A DNA stretch of 9,733 bases from Ignavibacteria bacterium (GCA_003233295.1 QILJ01000226.1:1-9733); one strand, 5' to 3'. Shown: positions 1 to 7,562, numbered from the stretch's first letter. Translations and numbers: made by a program. The notes: generated by a model not told the origin, from the letters alone.

Positions 1-1187
1 GCGGCGGTTTCATCGGGCTTATTCAAATATTCTTTGAACATGAACTGCCCGCGTACCGCAATTTCACCAATTTCTCCATCAGGCACTTCTTTGTGGGATT
101 CATCGACAATTCTCAACTCAAAAGGTTCCGCAATTTTACCTGCAGAATTTATTAACCTATCCATATCGTCGCCGATTTCAGTATAAGTAACAAAACCGCA
201 AAGTTCAGTACTGCCGTAACCGGTAATGAGCTCTGCCCCGATCTTTTTACAAATACCTCCCAACACATCTATCATAATTTTCGGAGCGGCTGCCCCACTC
301 CAAACAAAGTGTTCTACATGACTAAAATCAGTCTCCTTAAATTGCGGCTGCTTCATTTGTAGTAAAAACATAACCGGCACTTGTCCTAATAATGTAATGC
401 GTTCTTGTTCTATCATTTTCAGCGATTCAACAGGATGAAAACTATCCATCATCACATTGCAGCCTCCAACCATAATTGTCGCGAATCCTATCTCCACATC
501 AGCGGCAACATGGTTGATGGGAAAGTGAAGCAGCGCCCTAGTTTTATTATGCAGATAGAATTTCTGTACCTCAACTTTAATATTTTCAATAATGCTTTTA
601 TGAGTATGAACAACCCCTTTTGGGCGTCCGGTAGAACCCGAAGTGTACATCAGCAGCGCCCTGTCATCTGCCTGCGCCGAAGCAGTCCTTTCTTCCAGTT
701 CGGCTACCAATGATTCACGGGTTCTGCTGACAAACTCATTGAAATTTTCAGTTCCAGGGAAGGCATCTCCGATGATCATTGTTTTTTTGATAAAAGGAAA
801 TTCATCCATTAGTGTGATTATTTTTTCAGACAGATCATTCCCCATAAACGAACGCAAGGTAATCAACACGGTTGGTTTGCTATCAGCGATTTGGTAGCGT
901 AGCTCATCCAGTGTAAATTTTGGATTTAAACCAACCCATATAGCTCCAACTTTATTAGCTGCCATATATGTGGTCATAAACTCATTCTGCGCCATCGCCA
1001 AGAAAGCGATACGGTCACCTCTCTGCACACCGATATCCAAGTATGCTAGAGCAATTCGATCCATTTCTGCTTTGAATTCGCTCCACGATAAACTCTGATT
1101 CCCAGAAACAAGGGCTTCAGCGTTAGGTGTTTCATGCGCCCATTTTTCAATGTAATGCCAAGTTTGATTTAATGTTTTCCAGATCAT
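1..1187 (-). CDS. Class I adenylate-forming acyl-CoA ligase (AMP-binding family), 3' end cut by window edge
   Basis: The gene reads open from an ATG at 1187-1185 to the left edge, giving 395 residues without a stop. The P-loop motif YTSGSTGRPKGV lies at about residues 181-192, the FPINH substrate-side motif at about 222-226, and the adenylate-binding YGSTE at 324-328. A GEIAVRG segment followed by FKEYLNKPDET lies near residues 375-394. These are core motifs of the ANL superfamily, which activates a carboxylic acid with ATP to an acyl-AMP and then a CoA thioester in the cytoplasm. Family members usually run to 500-560 residues, so the small C-terminal domain with the catalytic lysine lies outside the window. 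The start is 28 bases after the MaoC-like gene, with a weak AGAGAGA purine run upstream, so co-transcription is likely. The acid substrate cannot be read from sequence; a medium- or long-chain or branched acid is only a guess. Confidence 0.93.
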   Translation of the reverse strand, partial: MIWKTLNQTWHYIEKWAHETPNAEALVSGNQSLSWSEFKAEMDRIALAYLDIGVQRGDRIAFLAMAQNEFMTTYMAANKVGAIWVGLNPKFTLDELRYQIADSKPTVLITLRSFMGNDLSEKIITLMDEFPFIKKTMIIGDAFPGTENFNEFVSRTRESLVAELEERTASAQADDRALLMYTSGSTGRPKGVVHTHKSIIENIKVEVQKFYLHNKTRALLHFPINHVAADVEIGFATIMVGGCNVMMDSFHPVESLKMIEQERITLLGQVPVMFLLQMKQPQFKETDFSHVEHFVWSGAAAPKIMIDVLGGICKKIGAELITGYGSTELCGFVTYTEIGDDMDRLINSAGKIAEPFELRIVDESHKEVPDGEIGEIAVRGQFMFKEYLNKPDETA

Positions 1188-1215
1188 AAGTTTCTCTCTA
1201 TTTTCTGTATAAATT

Positions 1216-2097
1216 CTAAATATTTTTTATTCGTGCATAACCGTTTTTAATTACAATTTGCTCTTGATCCCCAAGAACACGAAAAAACAGATCTGTAAAC
1301 TCTCCATTATCCTTGCAACTCAATAGCTGTATTCTGATATCTGTATCCGGTAGTATCATACCAGCGAAACTGCAGGCAAGCACATGCAGTGTAACTGGAT
1401 TGCCCTTTCCATAACGATTGAGTAGTTCTCGTGCTGCGAAAGCTAGAGCAGCAGTACCTTGAAGAATGATACCAGGCAATCCGACCTCATGGGCAAATTT
1501 TTGTGATGTATGAATGGGAAAAACGATATTCGTACATCCATCGTAAATATAAGGAAGCAGCGGGTCTATCCTAATGGTCTGCTGCCAAATAGGCACTTCC
1601 ACTTCCGGGGAAGGTGGAATTTGGGGCAGCATTTCCTCCCCGGCTCCTGCATCCGTACAGGTGACACCGCGCATCATTCCGCCGATATATTCTGTAAATA
1701 CTGGTTTTCGATCCTGGTTGACCGCATCAAATCGTATGATGATGTTGGTCCCGGATTTACTTGGTAATATAGCAGCAATGACTCCGCTGATTCGTAATTC
1801 ATCTCCCGGTTTAATGGGTATGTGAAATTGGAGATACTCGCTGTAATGTACTTGTGTGCGTAAAATCTCTATCGGGAAATCATCAGCGTCAATATATTCC
1901 GATAATCTTTCCAGAATAGACCAGGTGACTGCCACACTGTACATTGGCGGCGCAACGATGCCTGATTCCTGTTCATCGTTGAAGTAACGGGGATTATTAT
2001 CGTTAACAGCTGCCGCATAATTCATTGTGTCGCGCCAGTTGACCACAGTGCTGTATTCTTTGAGTGAACAACCAAAAAATTTTGAACTTATCTTCAT
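1216..2097 (-). CDS. Double-hotdog MaoC-like (enoyl-CoA hydratase/dehydratase family) protein
   Basis: The 293-residue protein has two hotdog-type halves. The N-terminal half resembles the MaoC/FAS1 dehydratase N domain, with AVNDNNPRYF at residues 30-39, APPMY at 49-53 and a KPGDEL turn at 96-101. The C-terminal half carries NIVFPIHTSQKFA at 190-202 and then GLPGIILQGTAAL at 206-218, matching the overhang helix region of R-specific hydratases. In canonical hydratase 2 the motif is GDxNPLH. Here His196 is kept but the Asp position is Ile191, while the N half keeps D-x-N-P (33-36) with Tyr38 in place of His. It probably binds a CoA thioester; whether it hydrates or dehydrates is uncertain. The ATG at 2097 has no clear Shine-Dalgarno, only an A/T-rich leader. 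The gene follows the SGLT gene by 63 bases and precedes the acyl-CoA ligase by 28, suggesting a joint role in acyl-CoA metabolism. Confidence 0.82.
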   Translation of the reverse strand: MKISSKFFGCSLKEYSTVVNWRDTMNYAAAVNDNNPRYFNDEQESGIVAPPMYSVAVTWSILERLSEYIDADDFPIEILRTQVHYSEYLQFHIPIKPGDELRISGVIAAILPSKSGTNIIIRFDAVNQDRKPVFTEYIGGMMRGVTCTDAGAGEEMLPQIPPSPEVEVPIWQQTIRIDPLLPYIYDGCTNIVFPIHTSQKFAHEVGLPGIILQGTAALAFAARELLNRYGKGNPVTLHVLACSFAGMILPDTDIRIQLLSCKDNGEFTDLFFRVLGDQEQIVIKNGYARIKNI

Positions 2098-2160
2098 ATC
2101 ATTTTATTTTTATTTTCTTTTCAGATTTTTACTGCTCTGCTATGTGTCAAAAATTTTTAG

Positions 2161-3792
2161 TTAACTCGCAATTCCAATTGGAGAAAAATAGATCATAATT
2201 GCGGCAATGATAACTATTACAATTATACTTAATACCATATCCGTGTTGTTCCAACTTTTTCTGGATTTTTCTCTATCGCTTAAAACCGTTGTCCCATATG
2301 TTAATCCGTTTATTTTATCATAGTCCGGAGTTGCCGTTGTATATGATACTCCTACAAGCAAAATAATACTAAATATAAAGAGATAAACTGCAAAATAAAG
2401 AAAGTTCACATCTGCAAAATAATAAATAAAACTTCCTGGGGTTAAATCGTCTTTGAATACTTCCATTACTAACCTGAACATTCCAACAAGGAATCCACCA
2501 ACTAGAGCAGTAATGGCGCCTTTCGCATTAATTCTTTTCCAGAATATTCCAAGCAGGAATACTGCTGCGATCGGAGGTGCAATATAAGATTGAACACTCT
2601 GTAAGTAATGATATAACTGACCTGAAATTACCTGCATGACCGGTATCCATATTATTCCAAAAACTACTAGAACTCCAGTTGCAATTCTGCCAATAACTAC
2701 TAACTTCTTTTCTGAAGTTTCCGGTTTCAATTTTTTATAAATATCTATTGTAAAAAGTGTTGAGCTTGAATTAAAAACCGCAGCTAGAGAACTCATTAAA
2801 GCCGCTAATAAACCACCGGCAATCAAACCTCTGAACCCTGATGGTAATAATGTTTTAACTAGTGTCGGGAAAGCTTGATCAGAAGACGCATAATCCAATT
2901 GACCAGACTGAAGCAATGCATAGGCAATAATTCCCGGGATGATAAAAATGAAGAACGGCAACAATTTTAGATATGCAGCAAAAATTGTCCCGCGTCTCGC
3001 TTGCTGTTCATCCCTCCCGGCAAGCACACGCTGCACAATATATTGATCAGTACACCAATACCAGATCCCGACAATGGGTGAAGCGAGCACCATACCCAGC
3101 CAAGGAAAATCCGGATCACTCAATGGCAGGAAAAGATTAAAATGACCGCTGCCGGCGGTAGCGACTAAATTATCCCACCCTCCAATTTGAGATAAACCCA
3201 TTATTGTTATTGTAACCGAACCAATAATAAGCACACCTGCCTGAATTGTTTCGGTATAAATCACTGCTCTTAAACCACCTAAGACAGTATATATACCCGT
3301 AAGGATTATCACGATCAATGCACCCGTCCAGAATTCCACTCCCATTAAAGTTTCAAAAACCACAGCGCCGGCATATACCGTTACGGAAATTTTTGTAAAT
3401 ACATAAGCAATAAGAGAAATTACCGACAAGAACCAGCGGGTTGATGGGGAGTAACGTTTTTCCAAAAATTCAGGCATAGTAAAAACGCGGCTTCTCATGT
3501 AAAACGGAATAAACACCCATCCAAGTATTAAAGCAATGTACGAGTGAAGTTCATATTGTCCCATCACAACGCCGGTTTCAGCGGCAGTACCCGCTAAACC
3601 TACAATATGCTCCGAGCCGATGTTAGAAGCAAATATCGAAGCGCCAATCACAAACCACCCGGCATGACGACCAGCAAGAAAATAATCTTCTGTCGATTCT
3701 TGTTTTTGTTTAATCACCCACCATGCAATTCCAAGAATTACAGAAAAGTATAACCCAATAACAATCCAATCCAATAGTGTAAATGTATTCAT
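2161..3792 (-). CDS. SGLT-type sodium/sugar symporter (solute:sodium symporter family, SSS)
   Basis: A 543-residue integral inner-membrane protein with about 14 hydrophobic segments, the same length as I recall for Vibrio vSGLT. It strongly resembles SGLT proteins, including animal ones: STEDYFLAGR at 33-42, WYWCTDQYIVQR at 244-255, MSSLAAVFNSSSTLFTIDIY at 333-352 and APPIAAVFLLGIFWKR at 405-420. By alignment from memory to vSGLT, the sugar-site residues correspond to His62 (Gln69), Glu81 (Glu88), Asp249 (Asn260), Lys276 (Lys294) and Gln398 (Gln428). The Na2 site is represented by Ala55, Ile58, Ala331, Ser334 and Ser335. It is therefore predicted to import a hexose-like sugar driven by sodium, though His62 leaves the exact sugar open. 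GAAGG lies 7 bases before the ATG. The gene follows the GH9 gene by 109 bases and would take up its products. Confidence 0.92.
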   Translation of the reverse strand: MNTFTLLDWIVIGLYFSVILGIAWWVIKQKQESTEDYFLAGRHAGWFVIGASIFASNIGSEHIVGLAGTAAETGVVMGQYELHSYIALILGWVFIPFYMRSRVFTMPEFLEKRYSPSTRWFLSVISLIAYVFTKISVTVYAGAVVFETLMGVEFWTGALIVIILTGIYTVLGGLRAVIYTETIQAGVLIIGSVTITIMGLSQIGGWDNLVATAGSGHFNLFLPLSDPDFPWLGMVLASPIVGIWYWCTDQYIVQRVLAGRDEQQARRGTIFAAYLKLLPFFIFIIPGIIAYALLQSGQLDYASSDQAFPTLVKTLLPSGFRGLIAGGLLAALMSSLAAVFNSSSTLFTIDIYKKLKPETSEKKLVVIGRIATGVLVVFGIIWIPVMQVISGQLYHYLQSVQSYIAPPIAAVFLLGIFWKRINAKGAITALVGGFLVGMFRLVMEVFKDDLTPGSFIYYFADVNFLYFAVYLFIFSIILLVGVSYTTATPDYDKINGLTYGTTVLSDREKSRKSWNNTDMVLSIIVIVIIAAIMIYFSPIGIAS

Positions 3793-3901
3793 ATATTTTC
3801 CTTCACATTTTTTTTAGAAAATCTTGATACTAATAATTATTTCAAATTCAAATATTCTATTTAACTTATCTTTAAGCATTTGTTCCTTTATCGCTGTATT
3901 C
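3793..3901. other. 109-base AT-rich spacer between the GH9 and SGLT genes
   Basis: The spacer is strongly AT-rich. It contains only short self-complementary AT runs such as AATAATTATT and no GC stem followed by a T run, so no intrinsic terminator is visible. Read-through from the GH9 gene into the symporter gene is therefore plausible. If the GH9 C-terminus is a DGR target, this spacer is where a downstream hairpin might sit, but no convincing GC-rich stem was seen. Confidence 0.4.
3800..3804 (-). promoter_or_regulatory. Shine-Dalgarno of the SGLT symporter gene
   Basis: On the minus strand GAAGG, continuing into AAAA, stands 7 bases before the ATG at 3792. This good ribosome-binding site supports that start. 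The first hydrophobic helix begins within ten residues, as expected for the family. Confidence 0.6.
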
Positions 3902-6900
3902 TCATTTCGTAACTATATTAGGAATATTTTTTATCCTTTCAGCCGTAGCAGGAAGAAGAACCCGGAACCCCACAAAATCGTAGTCACCATAATGGTCACC
4001 GGCATCACAATAACGACTAGCCGATCTACAGTAACGCGCATAACTTCCAAAGTATCCTCCTCGAATAACGTGGGATGAGCCGCTTTCCGGTCCTAGAGGA
4101 TCAACTACTTTTTCCGTATCTCGTTCTGTTACCCAATAATCCTCGCACCACTCAGAAACATTTCCGTGCATACCTTTAAGTCCCCATGGATTCGCCAGTT
4201 TTACTCCAACCGGTTTTGTGCCAGATCCGAAATATGATGATGAACCTCCATTGTTGCCGCGCCACCATAAATATTTATCCAATGTCTTTGAGAAAGAATC
4301 TCCTGCATCTGAAGCATCAAGTGCATCACCAAATGAAAACCGTGTTGTTGTTCCAGCTCGGCAAGCATATTCCCATTCAGCTTCTGTCGGCAGTCTAAAT
4401 CCATCAGCATCGGGTTTACGTTTCCAAGTGACCTCATCATAGACCGGTTTATATCCATTTATCCGACTTAGCACATTACAAAATTTTGCCGCTTGCTCCC
4501 ATGTGATACTTTCAACAGGATTATCAGGCTTTCCTCTATATTGTGAAGGATTAGTACCCATAACATTTCCCCATTCAGCTTGCGTGACTTCATGCTCACC
4601 TAGAAAATACGGTTGGGAAATGGTGACGTTACTTATTACTTCCGCTTCACTTAGTGAACCACGCTCGTTGATCGGAGAACCCATTTGAAAACTTCCCGAC
4701 TGAATCAAAATCATTTCAAGCGTTTCTCCATGAGTAGAGTCCTTAATTTCTGCTACAACATTCTTTTCACTTCTTGGAATATGTGTATTTATTATTTCTT
4801 GTTCTGCTTCCACTCTTTTAAGGGCTTCTTTCGACCAGACAAATAATTGATTGTGACCATTTACTGAATGAGACTGTGTTGATCCAATTATTTCTTGCCG
4901 TAATGATAGATCATTATTTGGAATAATTACGGCTACCCAAGGTTCATCTATTGATTTCATTTTTGCTTTCCAAACCGTAGTGGTCGGTTTGTTTTTATCT
5001 ATCTCAATCATACCATCAAAACTTTTACTCTGGAGATTAAATACACGAATAGTATATTTGAAAACCTCTGTTTCCGTTGCTGCTGTTGTTATTGTTATCG
5101 AGACAGAACCATCTTGCATAGTTTCTTGTGAGAGTGTAAATTTTAAATTACTAACTTGCTTTTTCTCGTCTAAATTGGTTTTATAATTTTTTGAGAATTC
5201 AGACATATCGTTCATTAAACTTAACCAACGAATAGCTGGATGAACCCAAACTTCTTTAAAACAAGATTGATTTTCGCTTGCCCAATACGGCACATCGCGA
5301 TTGAAATAGGTTTGTATCCCAACTGGTAGAGCACCTACAATATTTCCAGAAGTTGGACTATAAAGCAATTGGTTGTCGTAACCTTCACCAAGCATTATAC
5401 TTTGAGCAAATGGGTTTTTGCCAACGACCCATTCCATACCGCTTTGCGCTAAATTAAACAAGCTTGAATCACGTCTTAAAACAGCGGCAGTAGATAAAGC
5501 TTTAACTTGTGAAAGAAGCACTGCGTTATTACCACGATATGTCTGACTCCACCAGATTGGAAAACGACGAATAAAATGAGTTTTATTTATTTGAAACCCA
5601 TTTTGAATCTGTTTAAGATATGCGGCGGATTTAGATTCATTAATATCGTAAATAGATGCAGGTGTAATAAAGTAAGGCTCATTAATTGCGGAGACTGTTT
5701 TTTGATACTCAGAATATAGTGATACAGCTGAATACCATTTTATCCAATCAGGGTGATCTGGGAATAAATTACAAAGCTGTGATAAAGCGACTATTGGAGA
5801 TTGTTCGTGACTATCATGAGAATAATGAACAATACTCTTTTTATCAGGAGTTGTATAGAAGAATCCGGCTACTGGCAAGTTCCATGATGTTATTTTTCTC
5901 TGTTGACACGCTAGAATGATCTTACCATATTCCACAGCAGAATTTGCATAAGAAGTTTTTCCTGTGGCTTTATATAATTCTATGGCAGCGTTTACTGCAA
6001 ACGCCGCTGTCTTCAAATCTTTAACCTCAGTTACGAAATCCCAATCTTGTTCTGCAGCTTGCAAAGCTTGAGAAGCAAGTTCAGGTCTTTTATTGGAAAG
6101 AATGCGACCAGCACTCGCCTCTGCTGCAGCTGCTAATAAATTAGCATGGGCACTATTTTTTGCCTCCCACACAATATCATCCATGTTGCCAATTATTCCA
6201 TCAGTCCAAAGATCCATGGTTGTCCAAACAGCCCTGTAACCGTCTCCAAAACGGGTTTTAAGCAGCCAGTCAAGACCCCATAGCGCTTCCTCAGTTAATC
6301 GAGATGCCAAAGCTGTATCCTGCTCCCCTACTAATTCAGCAAGACTAAACATAACATTAGTCGCTTCCGCTGTGTTGGTGAGTCCTTGTGAAAGGTCGCC
6401 CGCATCATGCCAACCACCGTTTATAACAATTTGCTTACCATCATGTGCTACCATCAAATCACGATGACAAGTTGCATGGATCCCCGGTATTTCATATCCG
6501 CATCGTTCAGCATATAAAAAATTTATCGATTTCCATATCGATTCCAACCAGATATCATCTTTGATACGAATTGGAGGAGATGCTGCTCCTTCAGCTTTAA
6601 TTATGTACATCCCCGGTTTTCTAACATCTGAAAAATCTAATACTTGATAGCTACCCAGAAGTGTTTTAACTTCTTCAATTTGTTTAGTTAAAACTACTTC
6701 GTTATTCTCCACATCCAGAAGTTGGAAAGTATCTCCGGTAATCGTACTGCTGATAGCTGTTTTCTTAGCCTCAGGTGTATAGCCACTTTGACTAGCAGCA
6801 ATTCTTCCTGGAGCAACTTCCCATCCTTCAAAATAATCAGGTTTCACACTCTGCAGTTCTAATTTGTCAATATCAAAACGAGCAGTATGAGAAACACCCG

Positions 6901-7549
6901 GTTCTCTACCGCGAATCCGGTAGTGGAATTCTAATGCTTCCACTTTGTGTCTAATAATTTGCGGTATCTCCCATATAACGTGATTCCATTGGTCAGGTTT
7001 AAGCAGATAGTAATGAAAATTCTCTAACTTATACGGAATTTTTATCGTTGGATCAGGCTCTACTTTTAAAACGATACCCATGGAAATGATTTGCGCATTT
7101 GGCTGATTAGGATAGACCCAAAAGGAAATTCTGTTATATTCGCTCCAATCCTCTTGTTGAAATGCACGACGTAGAACTGCTGTTCCCATCGGACGACCGC
7201 TGCTTGGTTTGCTAGTCAAAGTCGGAGAGATAAGACGAATAGATTGTGCTCCATCTTTAGCACGCTGCCTTGTAAATACCATTCGACCATATCCATGGTG
7301 TGACCAATTAGCTTCATCTTCCATGTCGTCCAACAGACGTGAAGCAAGTATAGGCTTTTTAAGCTGACGATATGCTGCAGTCAGCTCTATGTCCATTGGA
7401 ATCGGCATTTGCATTAAGCTAGGGGATGCTTTATCGTAACTATTTTCCTTTCTCACTTGATCAATATTCTGAGCATTAGCAGTATACACCCCAAAGATCA
7501 TCGCTCCGAGAATCAACTTAGTTACAACAAAGTTAAAAAATAGCTTCAT
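3902..7549 (-). CDS. Exported multidomain GH9 glycoside hydrolase with C-terminal FGE-sulfatase (C-type-lectin-fold) domain
   Basis: A 1215-residue protein. Residues 1-26 form a Sec signal peptide (hydrophobic core, then ANA before Gln27; no lipobox Cys). Residues 66-235 look like a jelly-roll or CBM-like beta domain (DDMEDEANW; WSEYNRISFWVYPN). Residues 246-330 match the Ig-like N domain of GH9 cellulases (GRIAASQSGYTPEAKKTA). Residues 335-785 are the GH9 (alpha/alpha)6 domain: GGWHDAGD at 378-385 supplies the catalytic Asp pair 382/385, and Glu766 in KEVWVHPAIRW is the likely general acid. Cys350, Cys361, His362 and His381 fit the zinc site described in Alicyclobacillus Cel9A. Residues 800-890 are an unassigned beta-rich linker. 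Residues 943-1200 are an FGE-sulfatase domain (MILIQSGSFQMGS, GFRLPTEAEWEYACRAGTT, GLKGMHGNVSEWCEDYW, VIRGG, VGFR). It should hydrolyse a beta-glucan or related glycan outside the cytoplasm and is followed by a sugar symporter. The exact substrate is unknown. Confidence 0.9.
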   Translation of the reverse strand: MKLFFNFVVTKLILGAMIFGVYTANAQNIDQVRKENSYDKASPSLMQMPIPMDIELTAAYRQLKKPILASRLLDDMEDEANWSHHGYGRMVFTRQRAKDGAQSIRLISPTLTSKPSSGRPMGTAVLRRAFQQEDWSEYNRISFWVYPNQPNAQIISMGIVLKVEPDPTIKIPYKLENFHYYLLKPDQWNHVIWEIPQIIRHKVEALEFHYRIRGREPGVSHTARFDIDKLELQSVKPDYFEGWEVAPGRIAASQSGYTPEAKKTAISSTITGDTFQLLDVENNEVVLTKQIEEVKTLLGSYQVLDFSDVRKPGMYIIKAEGAASPPIRIKDDIWLESIWKSINFLYAERCGYEIPGIHATCHRDLMVAHDGKQIVINGGWHDAGDLSQGLTNTAEATNVMFSLAELVGEQDTALASRLTEEALWGLDWLLKTRFGDGYRAVWTTMDLWTDGIIGNMDDIVWEAKNSAHANLLAAAAEASAGRILSNKRPELASQALQAAEQDWDFVTEVKDLKTAAFAVNAAIELYKATGKTSYANSAVEYGKIILACQQRKITSWNLPVAGFFYTTPDKKSIVHYSHDSHEQSPIVALSQLCNLFPDHPDWIKWYSAVSLYSEYQKTVSAINEPYFITPASIYDINESKSAAYLKQIQNGFQINKTHFIRRFPIWWSQTYRGNNAVLLSQVKALSTAAVLRRDSSLFNLAQSGMEWVVGKNPFAQSIMLGEGYDNQLLYSPTSGNIVGALPVGIQTYFNRDVPYWASENQSCFKEVWVHPAIRWLSLMNDMSEFSKNYKTNLDEKKQVSNLKFTLSQETMQDGSVSITITTAATETEVFKYTIRVFNLQSKSFDGMIEIDKNKPTTTVWKAKMKSIDEPWVAVIIPNNDLSLRQEIIGSTQSHSVNGHNQLFVWSKEALKRVEAEQEIINTHIPRSEKNVVAEIKDSTHGETLEMILIQSGSFQMGSPINERGSLSEAEVISNVTISQPYFLGEHEVTQAEWGNVMGTNPSQYRGKPDNPVESITWEQAAKFCNVLSRINGYKPVYDEVTWKRKPDADGFRLPTEAEWEYACRAGTTTRFSFGDALDASDAGDSFSKTLDKYLWWRGNNGGSSSYFGSGTKPVGVKLANPWGLKGMHGNVSEWCEDYWVTERDTEKVVDPLGPESGSSHVIRGGYFGSYARYCRSASRYCDAGDHYGDYDFVGFRVLLPATAERIKNIPNIVTK
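3949..4723 (-). other. FGE-sulfatase (SUMF1/EgtB/PvdO-like) domain of the GH9 protein
   Basis: This covers residues about 943-1201 of the GH9 protein. The family scaffold is clear: an N-terminal MGS turn, GEHEVTQAEW, NPVESITWEQAAKFCN, LPTEAEWEYACRAG, GNVSEWCEDYW, RGG and GFR. True formylglycine-generating enzymes use a Cys pair spaced five residues apart (human Cys336/Cys341). Counting from the RGG, the first position here is Ser1169 and the second is Cys1174. Formylglycine formation on sulfatases is therefore unlikely, and no sulfatase gene is nearby. The fold is that of C-type-lectin-like proteins, so a binding or display role is an alternative. The domain is continuous in frame with GH9, so it is a genuine fusion in this sequence rather than a neighbouring gene. 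Confidence 0.88.
3974..4054 (-). other. Candidate DGR-type variable region at the C-terminus of the FGE/C-lectin domain
   Basis: Residues 1166-1192 follow VIRGG and precede VGFRVLLP. The scaffold ARxCRSAxR is kept, while the positions that are often Asn in DGR templates of FGE-fold targets are Gly, Ser, Tyr, Tyr, Ser, Tyr. They are followed by a run of Cys, Asp, Ala, Gly, Asp, His, Tyr, Gly, Asp, Tyr, Asp, Phe. Fifteen codons in a row (AGT to TTT) end in T or C, as expected if AAC/AAT template codons were changed at their adenines. The next 15 bases (GTGGGGTTCCGGGTT, 3959-3973) are GC-rich against an AT-rich gene, like an initiation-of-mutagenic-homology tract, and the gene ends soon after. 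No template repeat, accessory gene or reverse transcriptase is in the window. An ordinary Tyr-rich FGE C-terminus would also fit. Confidence 0.4.
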
Positions 7550-7553
7550 CTAT

Positions 7554-7562
7554 CTTTCCTTT
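7554..7562 (-). promoter_or_regulatory. Shine-Dalgarno of the GH9-FGE gene
   Basis: The minus-strand purine run AAAGGAAAG has its GG about 8 bases before the ATG at 7549. It supports this start, which is also followed directly by a well-formed signal peptide. Confidence 0.6.

Noticed and set aside
405..897. Plus-strand open frames across the acyl-CoA ligase gene
   Set aside because: They lie opposite a continuous ligase frame with clear family motifs, and their translations show no recognisable domain.
2098..2160. Promoter or terminator in the 63-base gap before the MaoC-like gene
   Set aside because: Only an AAAAATTTTT run and general AT richness are visible; neither a convincing -35/-10 pair nor a GC stem is present.
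4186..4458. Short open frames on both strands inside the FGE domain
   Set aside because: They overlap the conserved FGE scaffold in other frames and encode low-complexity, motif-free peptides.
3902..4723. A functional sulfatase-activating formylglycine-generating enzyme
   Set aside because: The first active-site cysteine is Ser, the domain is on an exported GH9 protein, and no sulfatase is in the window.
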